The notes below the pieces were generated by a model. It did not search any database and was not told the DNA's origin. It saw nothing but the letters and a program-made list of their open reading frames with translations. The position numbers and the translations under genes are program-made. Source: Oscillospiraceae bacterium (GTDB lineage: Bacteria; Bacillota; Clostridia; Oscillospirales; Oscillospiraceae). Taken from it: a stretch of DNA of 61,939 nucleotides. The DNA lies in assembly GCA_020025515.1 (NCBI GenBank), contig JAHHRZ010000012.1:1-61939 (forward strand), written 5' to 3'. Within the stretch, counting starts at the first letter, position 1. Each line of letters starts with the position of its first letter. Shown here piece by piece: positions 42,277-50,943 of this stretch.

Positions 42277-43317
42277 TTATTCCTGTTTTCTGGTCTTTTC
42301 ATAGTTGCGGCGGAGCTGTCCGCAGGAAGCATCAATGTCACTTCCCAAGGTTCGACGAACCGTGGCTGTGACGCCGCCTTCTTCCAGGATTTTTTGGAAT
42401 TTCTGCACCGCCTGTCTGGTGCTGGGATGCAGGGGGCTTTCTGCCACCTCATTGAGAGGGATGAGATTGATGTGTGCGGGCAGACCCTTGAGCCGTTTGA
42501 GAAGCAGTCTGGCACAGCTCTCCGTATCATTGACATCCCGAATCATAGCGTATTCAAAGGAGATTCTCCGGCCCGTCATGGCATAATACTCCCGGCAGGC
42601 CTCCAGAAGGGTCTCCACATTGTATGCTTTATTGATTGGCATAATGGTATTGCGAATCTCGTCGCTGGGTGCATGGAGAGACACAGACAAGGTCAGCTGC
42701 AGCTTCTTTTCTGCCAGCATCCGAATCTTGGGCACCAGGCCGCAGGTGGACAGACTGATGTGGCGCATGCTGATGTTCATTCCCTGAGGACTATTCACCA
42801 GCTCTAAAAAGCGCATGACAGTATCAAAATTGTCCAAGGGTTCTCCAATTCCCATCAGAACGATATGAGAAATGGGTTGGCCGGAATCCAGCTGGGTAAA
42901 GAGAACCTGATCCAGCATTTCCGAAGGCTTCAGCCGACGCACCAGGCCGCCGATGGTAGACGCACAAAAGGCACAGCCCATGGGGCATCCTACTTCGGAC
43001 GAGATGCACACCGTATTGCCATAGTGATAGCGCATCAGAACGGTTTCCACACAGTTTCCGTCTGCCAGCTGCCACAGATACTTGATGGTTCCATCCTTTT
43101 GCGACTCCTGCTTGCGCATCACCTTGGGAGCGGTGATCTCATAGCGCTCCTCCAGGGCCTGCCGCAGATCCTTGGACAGGTTCGTCATTTCCTGAAAGGA
43201 AGTGGCGCCCCGATGGAGCCAGGTGTACACCTGCCCTCCACGAAAGGCACTTTGTCCCATGGCCTTCAATTCTCCCTGAATCTCTTCCAGGGTCATGGAT
43301 TTAATATCGGTTTTCAT
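42277..43317 (-). CDS. rlmN: 23S rRNA (A2503-C2)-methyltransferase RlmN
   Basis: RlmN is a radical-SAM enzyme that methylates A2503 of 23S rRNA and A37 of some tRNAs. The 346-residue protein has the cluster motif C111-x3-C115-x2-C118, MGIGEPL, and the methyl-carrying cysteine near the C-terminus in RRTLGSDIDASCGQL. The ATG follows GGAGG and overlaps the rsmB stop (ATGA). Confidence 0.95.
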   Translation of the reverse strand: MKTDIKSMTLEEIQGELKAMGQSAFRGGQVYTWLHRGATSFQEMTNLSKDLRQALEERYEITAPKVMRKQESQKDGTIKYLWQLADGNCVETVLMRYHYGNTVCISSEVGCPMGCAFCASTIGGLVRRLKPSEMLDQVLFTQLDSGQPISHIVLMGIGEPLDNFDTVMRFLELVNSPQGMNISMRHISLSTCGLVPKIRMLAEKKLQLTLSVSLHAPSDEIRNTIMPINKAYNVETLLEACREYYAMTGRRISFEYAMIRDVNDTESCARLLLKRLKGLPAHINLIPLNEVAESPLHPSTRQAVQKFQKILEEGGVTATVRRTLGSDIDASCGQLRRNYEKTRKQE

Positions 43318-44621
43318 CTGTGCCTCCGCATCTTACTGATAAAGAATCCGTCTGTTTCGTACATACCGGGAAGCAGAGTCAGCATCCCGCTACCATCATT
43401 GGCAATGGCATCCGGCAGTGGAAGGGATTCCAAAGAAAAGTCGGGATGACTCTGCAAAAAAGCCTGTACCACATCCTGATTTTCCCTGCGCAAAATGGTA
43501 CAGGTGGAATAAAGCAGGACCCCGCCGGGCTTTACATACCGGCACTGATTTTCCAAAATCTTCAGCTGCAGCTGGGGAAGAGCCTCCGTCTGGGCCAGAT
43601 CCTTATAGCGGATATCCGGCTTTTTGCGGATAATGCCCAGACCGCTGCAAGGTGCATCTACAATCACCACATCCATTGCACCGTCCCACATCTGCTCATA
43701 GTCCTTGGCACTATGCTCCATAGCATGGATGCAGGAAAAGCCCAGCCGCTGCGCTCCATTGGAAATCAGCTGAATTTTATGGGGATGAATGTCGCAGGAA
43801 GTAATGGAGCCTGTATTTTGAAGCTCCATGGCGGCGGCAAAGCTCTTTCCTCCCGGTGCGGCGCAGCAATCCAGCACCTGCATTCCGGGCGCAATCCCGG
43901 CGCAGTGCACCGCCAGACGGGACGCCGCATCCTGCACATAAAACTGCCCCTGCTGAAATGGGTCCAGACGCTCCAGGCTTCCCACCCCGGACACTAAAAG
44001 GCAGTCTTTCAGCCATGGATGGGGCTGCACCTCCCCGCCTGCCTCAATCAAAGCTTTGGTCAGTTCTTCCGTGGTCTGTTTCAGCAAATTTACCTGAAGT
44101 ACCGTCTCCGGCGCTTCATTATTGGAAGCCAACGCGGTTTCCAGTTCCTGCTTTGTCATCTGCTGTGACAGCAGCTCCACCAGCTCCCTGGGGTGTGAAT
44201 AGCGGGTTGCCAAATCTTTGGGGGGCATCAGCTGATCCTTTCTACGAATGGCATTGCGCAGAACGCCATTGATAAGGCCGGAGGCCCGCCGATTTGCATA
44301 TTTCTTTCCCTGTTCCACCGCTTCATTCACTGCTGCGGAGACAGGGATTTTGTCCATAAACAGAATCTGATACAGTCCCAGCCGGAGGATTTCCAGAACA
44401 ACCGGCTGCAAATCCTTCAGTTTTCCCTTTACCAGAGAGCTCAAATGATAGTCCAAAAGCTGACGATTCTGCAAAACACCATAGCACAGCCGGGAGGCCA
44501 GTGCAGCATCTCGCCGATCCAATCGATCTCGCTTTTCATATTCTTTCAAAATGCCGTCAGACCAGGCATTCTGCTTTCGGCAGGCAATCAGTGCGCCAAG
44601 GGCAGTGGTTCTGGCTCCCAT
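43314..44621 (-). CDS. rsmB: 16S rRNA (C967-C5)-methyltransferase RsmB
   Basis: The 435-residue protein has an N-terminal NusB-like RNA-binding domain (RDAALASRLCYGVLQNR) and a Rossmann methyltransferase with CCAAPGGKS for SAM, DAPCSGLG with one conserved cysteine, and YSTCTI with the catalytic cysteine. The start ATG is four bases past the fmt stop; its ribosome binding site (AAAGGG) lies over that stop. A longer in-frame extension overlaps fmt and has no signal. Confidence 0.94.
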   Translation of the reverse strand: MGARTTALGALIACRKQNAWSDGILKEYEKRDRLDRRDAALASRLCYGVLQNRQLLDYHLSSLVKGKLKDLQPVVLEILRLGLYQILFMDKIPVSAAVNEAVEQGKKYANRRASGLINGVLRNAIRRKDQLMPPKDLATRYSHPRELVELLSQQMTKQELETALASNNEAPETVLQVNLLKQTTEELTKALIEAGGEVQPHPWLKDCLLVSGVGSLERLDPFQQGQFYVQDAASRLAVHCAGIAPGMQVLDCCAAPGGKSFAAAMELQNTGSITSCDIHPHKIQLISNGAQRLGFSCIHAMEHSAKDYEQMWDGAMDVVIVDAPCSGLGIIRKKPDIRYKDLAQTEALPQLQLKILENQCRYVKPGGVLLYSTCTILRRENQDVVQAFLQSHPDFSLESLPLPDAIANDGSGMLTLLPGMYETDGFFISKMRRHR

Positions 44622-44625
44622 GTTC

Positions 44626-45543
44626 TCACCCTTTGAGGGGATGACCCCGGAAATAGTCAGGAGCCGCCATCCGTTTGCCGCCGTCTGCCTGAAGGGTGCG
44701 AATCTCCACAACTTCACCCTTCCCACAGGCCATCAGCAGGCCCTTTTTGGTGACTTCCAAGGGTGTTCCCGGCTCCTTGTCGGTGGTCTTGTCCGTCAGC
44801 GCCACCGTATAGACCCGGAACCGCTTGCCCTCAAGGGTCATGGTGGCCACAGGCCAAGGATCCAGGCCCCGAACATGGTTCTTGATTTCCTGGGCAGATC
44901 TGGTCCAGTCAATGGGACACATCTCCTTGCTCAGCATGGGGGCAAAGGTCGCCTTCTCGTGATCCTGAGCAGTGGCAACCACCTCTCCCGCCTCCAAATG
45001 GTCCATGGTGTCCACAAGGAGCTGGGCCCCGATGACCGCAAGACGGTTCAAAAGAGACTGGGCGTTTTCCTCCGGGTCAATGGGAGTCTTCCGAATCTCA
45101 ATCATATCCCCTGTGTCGATTCCCTGCGCCATATACTGGGCGGTAACACCGGTTTCCGGGAATCCCCGGAGAATGGACCACTGCACAGGCGCAGAACCCC
45201 GAAGGTCCGGCAGCACACTGGCGTGGATGTTGACACAGCCCTTTGCAGGGATGTCCAGCACGGACTTGGGCAGAATTCGACCGTAGGCCACCACTGCCAC
45301 GGCATCGGGCTTCAGCTTGCGAAGCTCTTCCACCGTTTCCTCCGCCCGGAAATTCAGCGGCTGATACACAGGAATTCCCGCTGCCACGGCCACCTGCTTC
45401 ACGGGAGACTGGGTCAGCTTCATGCCCCGATTCTGAGGGGTATCGGGCTTGGTGTATACACCGACAATTTCATGTTTACTTTTCAGAAGGGCTTCCAGAC
45501 AGGTTGCAGCAATGTCCGGGGTCCCCATAAATACAAGACGCAT
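44626..45543 (-). CDS. fmt: Methionyl-tRNA formyltransferase
   Basis: Fmt formylates initiator Met-tRNA with 10-formyl-THF. The 305-residue protein opens RLVFMGTPDIAA and has the catalytic N-I-H-A-S-V-L-P...RGSAP loop and GIDTGDM aspartate, with the tRNA-binding C-terminal domain. The ATG follows AAGGAGG. It is 13 bases after def, pairing formylation and deformylation. Confidence 0.96.
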   Translation of the reverse strand: MRLVFMGTPDIAATCLEALLKSKHEIVGVYTKPDTPQNRGMKLTQSPVKQVAVAAGIPVYQPLNFRAEETVEELRKLKPDAVAVVAYGRILPKSVLDIPAKGCVNIHASVLPDLRGSAPVQWSILRGFPETGVTAQYMAQGIDTGDMIEIRKTPIDPEENAQSLLNRLAVIGAQLLVDTMDHLEAGEVVATAQDHEKATFAPMLSKEMCPIDWTRSAQEIKNHVRGLDPWPVATMTLEGKRFRVYTVALTDKTTDKEPGTPLEVTKKGLLMACGKGEVVEIRTLQADGGKRMAAPDYFRGHPLKG

Positions 45544-45556
45544 ATCCCTGTCCTCC

Positions 45557-46027
45557 TTACAGTGCTTCCATTTCTTCCGGTGTCAGGAAGTGATAGACCT
45601 TTTCCGTATACAGATGCCCGTCCAGATGCTCCAGCTCATGGCAGAAGCAGCGAGCCGCAAGCTCCTCCCCTTCCACCTCAAACCAGTTGCCGTCCCGGTC
45701 CTGAGCACAAACCTTTGCATAGTTGGGGCGCTTGACCATGCCCCACTTTCCGGGAACGCTGAGGCAGCCCTCGGGGCCGTCCTGCTCACCGGAGGTCTCC
45801 ACCAGTTCCGGATTCACCAGTTCAATGAGGCCGTCGCCGCAGTCCACCACCACGACTCGGCGGAGGATTCCCACCTGAGGTGCGGCCAAACCGGCACCGT
45901 TGGCCTCTTCCAGAGTCTCCGCCATATCGTCCAAAAGCTTGTGCAGACGCCCGTTGAACTCTGTTACAGGACGACATTTCTTGTGTAAGGCATCTTCTTT
46001 ATCTGTTAAAATCTTTCTTAAAGCCAT
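45557..46027 (-). CDS. def: Peptide deformylase
   Basis: The 156-residue metalloenzyme removes the formyl group from nascent chains. Motif 1 is GAGLAAPQVG, motif 2 EGCLSVP with the metal-binding Cys. Motif 3 reads C-H-E-L-E-H-L-D-G rather than the common Q-H-E-x-D-H, retaining the HExxH zinc/iron ligands. The ATG follows AAAGGA. It lies 18 bases after priA in the standard Firmicute order. Confidence 0.95.
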   Translation of the reverse strand: MALRKILTDKEDALHKKCRPVTEFNGRLHKLLDDMAETLEEANGAGLAAPQVGILRRVVVVDCGDGLIELVNPELVETSGEQDGPEGCLSVPGKWGMVKRPNYAKVCAQDRDGNWFEVEGEELAARCFCHELEHLDGHLYTEKVYHFLTPEEMEAL

Positions 46028-46045
46028 TGTAATCGTTTCCTTTCC

Positions 46046-48499
46046 TCATTCATATCCATTGACATCTGCATAAGCTGTAACACCCCGGTTGGCTCTGTCC
46101 TTGGCAAACTCCCTGAGAAGATCGCTCAAAGTCAGACGCAGCTGGCGGCTGCCTGCCATACGCAGGGTCAGACGATAACGGTAGTGATAATTTATTTTCG
46201 CAACCGCCCCGGGTGCCGGTCCCAAAAGCTGGCGGTCTGTATTGCGAAAGGCTGGCTCTGCCAGTCTGGCCCACAGGCGGTCCCGGAATCGGGCCGCACT
46301 TTGCATGACCTGCATCTCCTCCTGACCGGAGAATGTAATAGTATACAGATCACAGAAAGGTGGACATCCCTTGACCTTCCGCAGCGGCAGTTCCATTTCA
46401 TAAAAGCGGTCATAGTCCTGCTGGGAAGCCAACACAATCACGCTGTGTTCCGGGGTCATGGTCTGGATCATGGCTTTGCCCGGCCGCTGGCCTCGTCCTG
46501 CCCGGCCCACCACCTGGGTCAGCATATTGAAGGTCGTTTCGGCGGCCCGGTAGCTGTCCACATACAGGGATAAGTCTGCATCCAGAACTCCCACCAGCGT
46601 AACATGTTCCAGATTCAGCCCTTTGGCCACCATCTGTGTGCCCAATAGCACAGGAATCCGTTCCTTTTGGAACCGCTGCAATATTTTCTCATGGGTATTG
46701 ACCGCATTTATGGTGTCCGCATCCATGCGGGCCACCTGAATACCGGGAAAACGCTGCTCTAATTGCTGCTGTACCTTCTGTGTGCCAAACCCAACCGGCT
46801 TCAGCGGTCCGCCGCACTGAGGACAGCGATCCATAACGGGCTGAGAAAATCCACAGTAGTGACACATAAGCCGCCGGTTGGCGCTGTGGTAGGTCAGATG
46901 CACACTGCACCGGGGGCACTGCGGTGTCTCACCACAGCTGACGCATTGCAGCATACGACTGTTGCCACGGCGGTTCAGAAAGAGTACGGTCTGCTCTCCT
47001 TTTGCCATGGTTTCCTCTATGGCCTCTGCCAGGGGGGTGCTGAGGGCCGTGTCATTTCCGGAGCGCAGCTCCTCCTTCATATCCACGATTTCCACCTTCG
47101 GCAGCGCCATGCCATTGTATCGTCCGGACAGGGTGCACAGCGTATACTGTCCCTGCCTGGCCCTGTACATGGTCTCCACTGACGGCGTGGCAGAACCCAG
47201 AACCACCAGTGCATTCTCTCGGATTCCTCGAACCTGTGCGACCTCCCGAGCACAGTAACGGGGCGTGTTTTCTGATTTGTAGGAGTGTTCCTGTTCCTCA
47301 TCCAAAATAATGAGGCCCAATGCTCTGCACGGGGCAAATACACAGGAACGGGTGCCCACCACTACATGGGCCTGCCCTGCTTTCACTCGCTTCCATTGGT
47401 CATAGCGCTCCCCCATAGAGAGGCTGCTGTGAAGCACTGCCACTTCCCCGGCAAAATGTGCGGTAAGGAGGCTCAAAAGTTGAGGGGTCAGGGCGATTTC
47501 CGGAACCAGAAGCAGGGCAGATTTCCCTTCTGCCAGGCATTTTTCAATAAGTTTCAGATAGACAGCCGTTTTTCCGCTTCCCGTCACACCGTAGAGAAGC
47601 GCTGTCCCGGGTTTGGAGGATAAGAATTTTTTCTCCAGTACATCATAAGCCCTTTGCTGTTCTTCATTGAGGATCAACGGCCCTGTCACCCGGGCAGGGG
47701 AAATCTCTCGGCAGCGCAGAACCTGACGCTGCTCTAAAGATACATAGCCCAGCTTTTCCAATCGCTTGAAGGTGGCAGAGCTGGCTCCTGTGTAGTAGCA
47801 AAGCTCTTTTACGGAGCAGGCACCCATTTCACACAGAAGCTTCAGTACTTGGTATTGCACCGGGGCGCTTTTTTCCCGGCGCTTGGCGTATTCCATGACT
47901 TCCTCAGTGGAAGCGGAGAGGACGACGATGCGTTCGGTCTTATCTCCGGTTCTGCTCAAAAAGTCCGTCTGGGCGGTGATCCATTTTTTACTCAGCAGGT
48001 ATTTCAGCGCACTTTGCAGCTCCTCTTCCTCAGAAAAAGACTGCCGCAGAGTCTGATACTCCCCTTGTCCACCCAGATCCTCCAAAAGCTTCAGCACGCC
48101 GAAAGCGTCCTTCTGGCGGATCGTCTTCCCCTCCCAGGGTCTGCCCGGGGCCAAAGTATAGGTATCTCGAATCTGGAACCACAGTCCCGCAGGCAGTACC
48201 GCCCGGATGGCCTCATAAAAAGTACAGAAATACCGTTCTCTTACAAAAGCAGCCAGGCGGAGCATCTGCTCATCCAGCACCGGCTCAGAATCCAGCACCT
48301 GAATGACGCGTTTCAGCTCCGCCTCACCACCATCTCTAAGGGCAAGGACAATGCCCTCTGTGACACGGTTTCCCCGGCCAAAAGGCACCATGACCCGTTG
48401 TCCGACAAAAACCGTCATGTCCGAAGGAATCAGATAGCTATAGGGCTTATCAATGGCATACACTGCCGCGGAAACGGCGATTTGTGCCACCTGCTCCAT
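46046..48499 (-). CDS. priA: Primosomal protein N' (PriA helicase)
   Basis: PriA restarts collapsed replication forks. The 817-residue protein has the N-terminal 3'-DNA-binding domain (YSYLIP...VPFGRGNR), Walker A GVTGSGKT, Walker B DEEQEHSYKS, and eight zinc cysteines (CVSCG, CPRC, CHYCG, CPQCGG). The ATG at 48499 follows GGAGG by eight bases; an in-frame GTG three codons earlier is closer to the site and less likely. coaBC, which usually lies between rpoZ and priA, is missing. Confidence 0.95.
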   Translation of the reverse strand: MEQVAQIAVSAAVYAIDKPYSYLIPSDMTVFVGQRVMVPFGRGNRVTEGIVLALRDGGEAELKRVIQVLDSEPVLDEQMLRLAAFVRERYFCTFYEAIRAVLPAGLWFQIRDTYTLAPGRPWEGKTIRQKDAFGVLKLLEDLGGQGEYQTLRQSFSEEEELQSALKYLLSKKWITAQTDFLSRTGDKTERIVVLSASTEEVMEYAKRREKSAPVQYQVLKLLCEMGACSVKELCYYTGASSATFKRLEKLGYVSLEQRQVLRCREISPARVTGPLILNEEQQRAYDVLEKKFLSSKPGTALLYGVTGSGKTAVYLKLIEKCLAEGKSALLLVPEIALTPQLLSLLTAHFAGEVAVLHSSLSMGERYDQWKRVKAGQAHVVVGTRSCVFAPCRALGLIILDEEQEHSYKSENTPRYCAREVAQVRGIRENALVVLGSATPSVETMYRARQGQYTLCTLSGRYNGMALPKVEIVDMKEELRSGNDTALSTPLAEAIEETMAKGEQTVLFLNRRGNSRMLQCVSCGETPQCPRCSVHLTYHSANRRLMCHYCGFSQPVMDRCPQCGGPLKPVGFGTQKVQQQLEQRFPGIQVARMDADTINAVNTHEKILQRFQKERIPVLLGTQMVAKGLNLEHVTLVGVLDADLSLYVDSYRAAETTFNMLTQVVGRAGRGQRPGKAMIQTMTPEHSVIVLASQQDYDRFYEMELPLRKVKGCPPFCDLYTITFSGQEEMQVMQSAARFRDRLWARLAEPAFRNTDRQLLGPAPGAVAKINYHYRYRLTLRMAGSRQLRLTLSDLLREFAKDRANRGVTAYADVNGYE

Positions 48500-48532
48500 A
48501 CATTCCACCTCCGGCTCTTGTGTTTTCTTCGA

Positions 48533-48739
48533 TTACTTTGTGTAGGTATCCTTCAGGCTGGCAGTGAGTTTTCCTTCGGCAACCTCACGAATGGCCAGAG
48601 TGACAGGCTTCTCTTCCAGGGCAATTCCATTTTCCTCGGCCTCGGTGGCAATGGCACGGGCACGGCGGGCAACGGCGTTTACCAGCAGATAGCGGCTGGG
48701 AATGTGCTCCAGCAGCTGAGACATGGGGGGATACAGCAT
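48533..48739 (-). CDS. rpoZ: RNA polymerase omega subunit
   Basis: The 68-residue protein has the omega fold: IPSRYLLVNAVARRARAI and a second segment KPVTLAIREVAEGKL. Omega stabilises the beta-prime subunit. The ATG follows AAGGAGG, located over the gmk stop. The start is one base after the gmk stop region, so the two are coupled, as elsewhere in Firmicutes. Confidence 0.94.
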   Translation of the reverse strand: MLYPPMSQLLEHIPSRYLLVNAVARRARAIATEAEENGIALEEKPVTLAIREVAEGKLTASLKDTYTK

Positions 48740-48740
48740 A

Positions 48741-49361
48741 TTATAGGACCTCCTTAAAAATGTCCAGATTGGTGTTGTTTGCGTACAGGGACTGCTGTGC
48801 TTCCGGGCGGTCGGCCAAAATGGCCTCCAGCCTGGCCACACAGTCATCTACCTGGTCATTGACCAGCAGATATGTATATCGCTCGGCCTGCTGGATTTCC
48901 CAGCGGGCCTGTTTGAGCCGTGATTCAATTTTTTCCGGCGCAGTATCTCCCCGGTTTTCCAGACGGCTGCGAAGCTCCTGGAAACTGGGAGGTGCCAGAA
49001 AGATGGTGATGGCATCAGGCACCTTCCTTAGGACCTGGAATGCCCCGTTGGGGTCCACGTCCAAAACAGCGGTGCCGCCCTGATTCATGACATCAAAAAT
49101 GGGCTGGGCCGGAGTTCCATAGTAGTCCCCAGCGGCATACTCATTGTATTCCATGAGCAGATCCTTGTCCAGCAGCTCCCGGAACTGTTCCTTGGTAAGG
49201 AAGTGATAGTGCACGCCGGGCACCTCATTGGGCCGGGGTCCACGGGTCGTTGCAGAAACGGAAAAAAAGAAATCGGGATGATTTGCAAGGATTCTGCGCA
49301 GCACCGTACTTTTTCCCGCACCGGAGGGGCCGGAGATTACGATGATTCTACCCTTATTCAT
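48741..49361 (-). CDS. gmk: Guanylate kinase
   Basis: Gmk phosphorylates GMP to GDP. The 206-residue protein has the P-loop GPSGAGKST (11-19), SVSATTRGPRPNEVPGVHYHF for GMP binding, and FLAPPS. The ATG follows AGGAGG inside the end of remA, with which it overlaps by 8 bases. Confidence 0.96.
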   Translation of the reverse strand: MNKGRIIVISGPSGAGKSTVLRRILANHPDFFFSVSATTRGPRPNEVPGVHYHFLTKEQFRELLDKDLLMEYNEYAAGDYYGTPAQPIFDVMNQGGTAVLDVDPNGAFQVLRKVPDAITIFLAPPSFQELRSRLENRGDTAPEKIESRLKQARWEIQQAERYTYLLVNDQVDDCVARLEAILADRPEAQQSLYANNTNLDIFKEVL

Positions 49362-49623
49362 GGGGATCCTCCTCTTCATATTCCTCCATTTTCATTCCAG
49401 CCCGTCCTGCCACAGTTTCCGGCTGAATGGCAGATAGAATCACATGATCCGTGTCCATCACAATGACGGATCTGGTCTTTCTGCCATAGCTGGCATCTAT
49501 GAGCATGCCCCGGTCCCTTGCCTCCTGTATCATGCGCTTAATGGGAGCGGAGTCCGGGCTGACAATGGCCAGAAGTCTGGCGGAGGAAATCATGTTTCCA
49601 AAACCGATATTGATGAGTTTCAT
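49354..49623 (-). CDS. remA: RemA/DUF370 family regulator
   Basis: The 89-residue protein has the RemA signature: MKLINIGFGNMI, SPDSAPIKR, and GRKTRSVIVMDTDHVILS. In Bacillus RemA is a ring-forming DNA-binding activator of matrix and osmoprotection genes; the role here is inferred by homology. The ATG follows GAGG. It sits 7 bases after yicC and overlaps gmk. Confidence 0.92.
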   Translation of the reverse strand: MKLINIGFGNMISSARLLAIVSPDSAPIKRMIQEARDRGMLIDASYGRKTRSVIVMDTDHVILSAIQPETVAGRAGMKMEEYEEEDPHE

Positions 49624-49630
49624 AAAGGCC

Positions 49631-50515
49631 TCACTCGATATTCTGTGTTTGCTCTCTGATTTTCTCCAGCTCTGCCTTGATGTCCACAACCACCTTGGCC
49701 AGGCGCAGGTCACTGCACTTGGAGCCGATGGTGTTGGCTTCCCGGTTCATTTCCTGAAGAAGGAAGTCCAGCTTTCTGCCAATGGCACCGCCGCCGGAGA
49801 GCATTTCATCCATCTGGGCCAGGTGGCTGCGCAGGCGAACGGTCTCTTCATCCACAGCAACCTTATCCGCAAAAATAGCCGCTTCCTGAACAATGCGGTT
49901 TTCGTCGATGTTGGTATTCTCCAAAACCTCCCGCATCTTGGTTTCCAGACGGGCCCTGTAATCTGCCACCGTCTGAGGAGATGCAGCCTCCACCTGGCTG
50001 ACCAGCTCCCGGATGGTATTGCCACGGCTGCGCAGGTCCTGTTCCATGGCCTGTCCTTCTGTGGCGCGCATGGTATTAAATGCTGCCAATGCCTCATCCA
50101 CCACGGAAAGCAACCCCTTCATCAGCTGCTCTTCGTCCTGCTCGGGCTTTTCTACCTGGAACATCTCCGGCATTCTGGCCAGAGTGGATGCGCTGATATC
50201 ATCCTGAACACCGTATTCGGACACCATGGCCCGCATAGCCCGCAGATATCCCTCCAGCACGGGACGGTTGAGGCTCACCTGAAGCTCCTCCTCCGCACTG
50301 GAACCCACAGAGATGAATACATCCACCTTGCCCCGGGACACAGCAGCCTTCACATGCTGCTTTACGGCATCTTCGGCAAAGTTAAGACTTCTGGGCAGCT
50401 TTACATTGCAATCCAGATAGCGGTTGTTCACAGATCGAATCTCTACGGTGAATTCCCGATCCAGCGGTGTCTGCACCGCCCGGCCATAGCCGGTCATACT
50501 TCTAATCAAAGTCAT
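49631..50515 (-). CDS. yicC: YicC-family endoribonuclease
   Basis: The 294-residue protein starts with RSMTGYGRA and ends with the conserved LLQEMNREANTIGSKC and VVDIKAELEKIREQTQNIE, both YicC hallmarks. E. coli YicC is an RNase affecting small-RNA decay; the clostridial role is untested. The ATG follows AAAAGGAG. It lies 39 bases after the RseC-like gene with no terminator, so it may continue the cdaA transcript. Confidence 0.92.
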   Translation of the reverse strand: MTLIRSMTGYGRAVQTPLDREFTVEIRSVNNRYLDCNVKLPRSLNFAEDAVKQHVKAAVSRGKVDVFISVGSSAEEELQVSLNRPVLEGYLRAMRAMVSEYGVQDDISASTLARMPEMFQVEKPEQDEEQLMKGLLSVVDEALAAFNTMRATEGQAMEQDLRSRGNTIRELVSQVEAASPQTVADYRARLETKMREVLENTNIDENRIVQEAAIFADKVAVDEETVRLRSHLAQMDEMLSGGGAIGRKLDFLLQEMNREANTIGSKCSDLRLAKVVVDIKAELEKIREQTQNIE

Positions 50516-50554
50516 TATCTCCTTTTGATACGGATTTCATAGGTAAGAGATTGC

Positions 50555-50941
50555 TCATTTCACCTGGGCGGTGATGGTGTATTGCGGGCCGCGGCGGCGG
50601 CACAGCCGATCGGTCAGAATTGCCAGAGCCATTCCCATGGCAAACCCGACGAACCCCCAGGCAGCGCCGAAGGCGCACCACAAAACCAACAGCAATACAA
50701 TGGGCACCAGATACACCATCATTGCAGCAGCCAGAACATGTCCGGTGCTGCTCTGGAGCACCACCCGGTCTCCCACCTGAGCACCAATGGGATTTTTAGC
50801 CCGCAGAACATGGGTTTGTTCCGCTCCTTCCGAGCATCCTCCACACTCGGCACAGTTTCCACTGCAAGCCGACTGCCGACGGCACAGAATTTCCGCCGTG
50901 CCGTCGGCGTAAGTTTTGCGAACAGTAACGATCTGCTCCAT
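50555..50941 (-). CDS. RseC/MucC-like SoxR-reducing-system protein
   Basis: The 128-residue protein has an N-terminal cysteine cluster (C-x3-C-x2-C-x2-C, SGNCAECGGC) followed by a small beta domain and two transmembrane segments (about 72-90 and 94-110), the RseC layout. Homologues in RnfABCDGE loci may carry electrons; function here is unknown. It starts two bases after the cdaR stop, with a GGAG site inside cdaR, and takes the place where glmM often follows cdaAR. Confidence 0.85.
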   Translation of the reverse strand: MEQIVTVRKTYADGTAEILCRRQSACSGNCAECGGCSEGAEQTHVLRAKNPIGAQVGDRVVLQSSTGHVLAAAMMVYLVPIVLLLVLWCAFGAAWGFVGFAMGMALAILTDRLCRRRGPQYTITAQVK

Positions 50942-50943
50942 GA

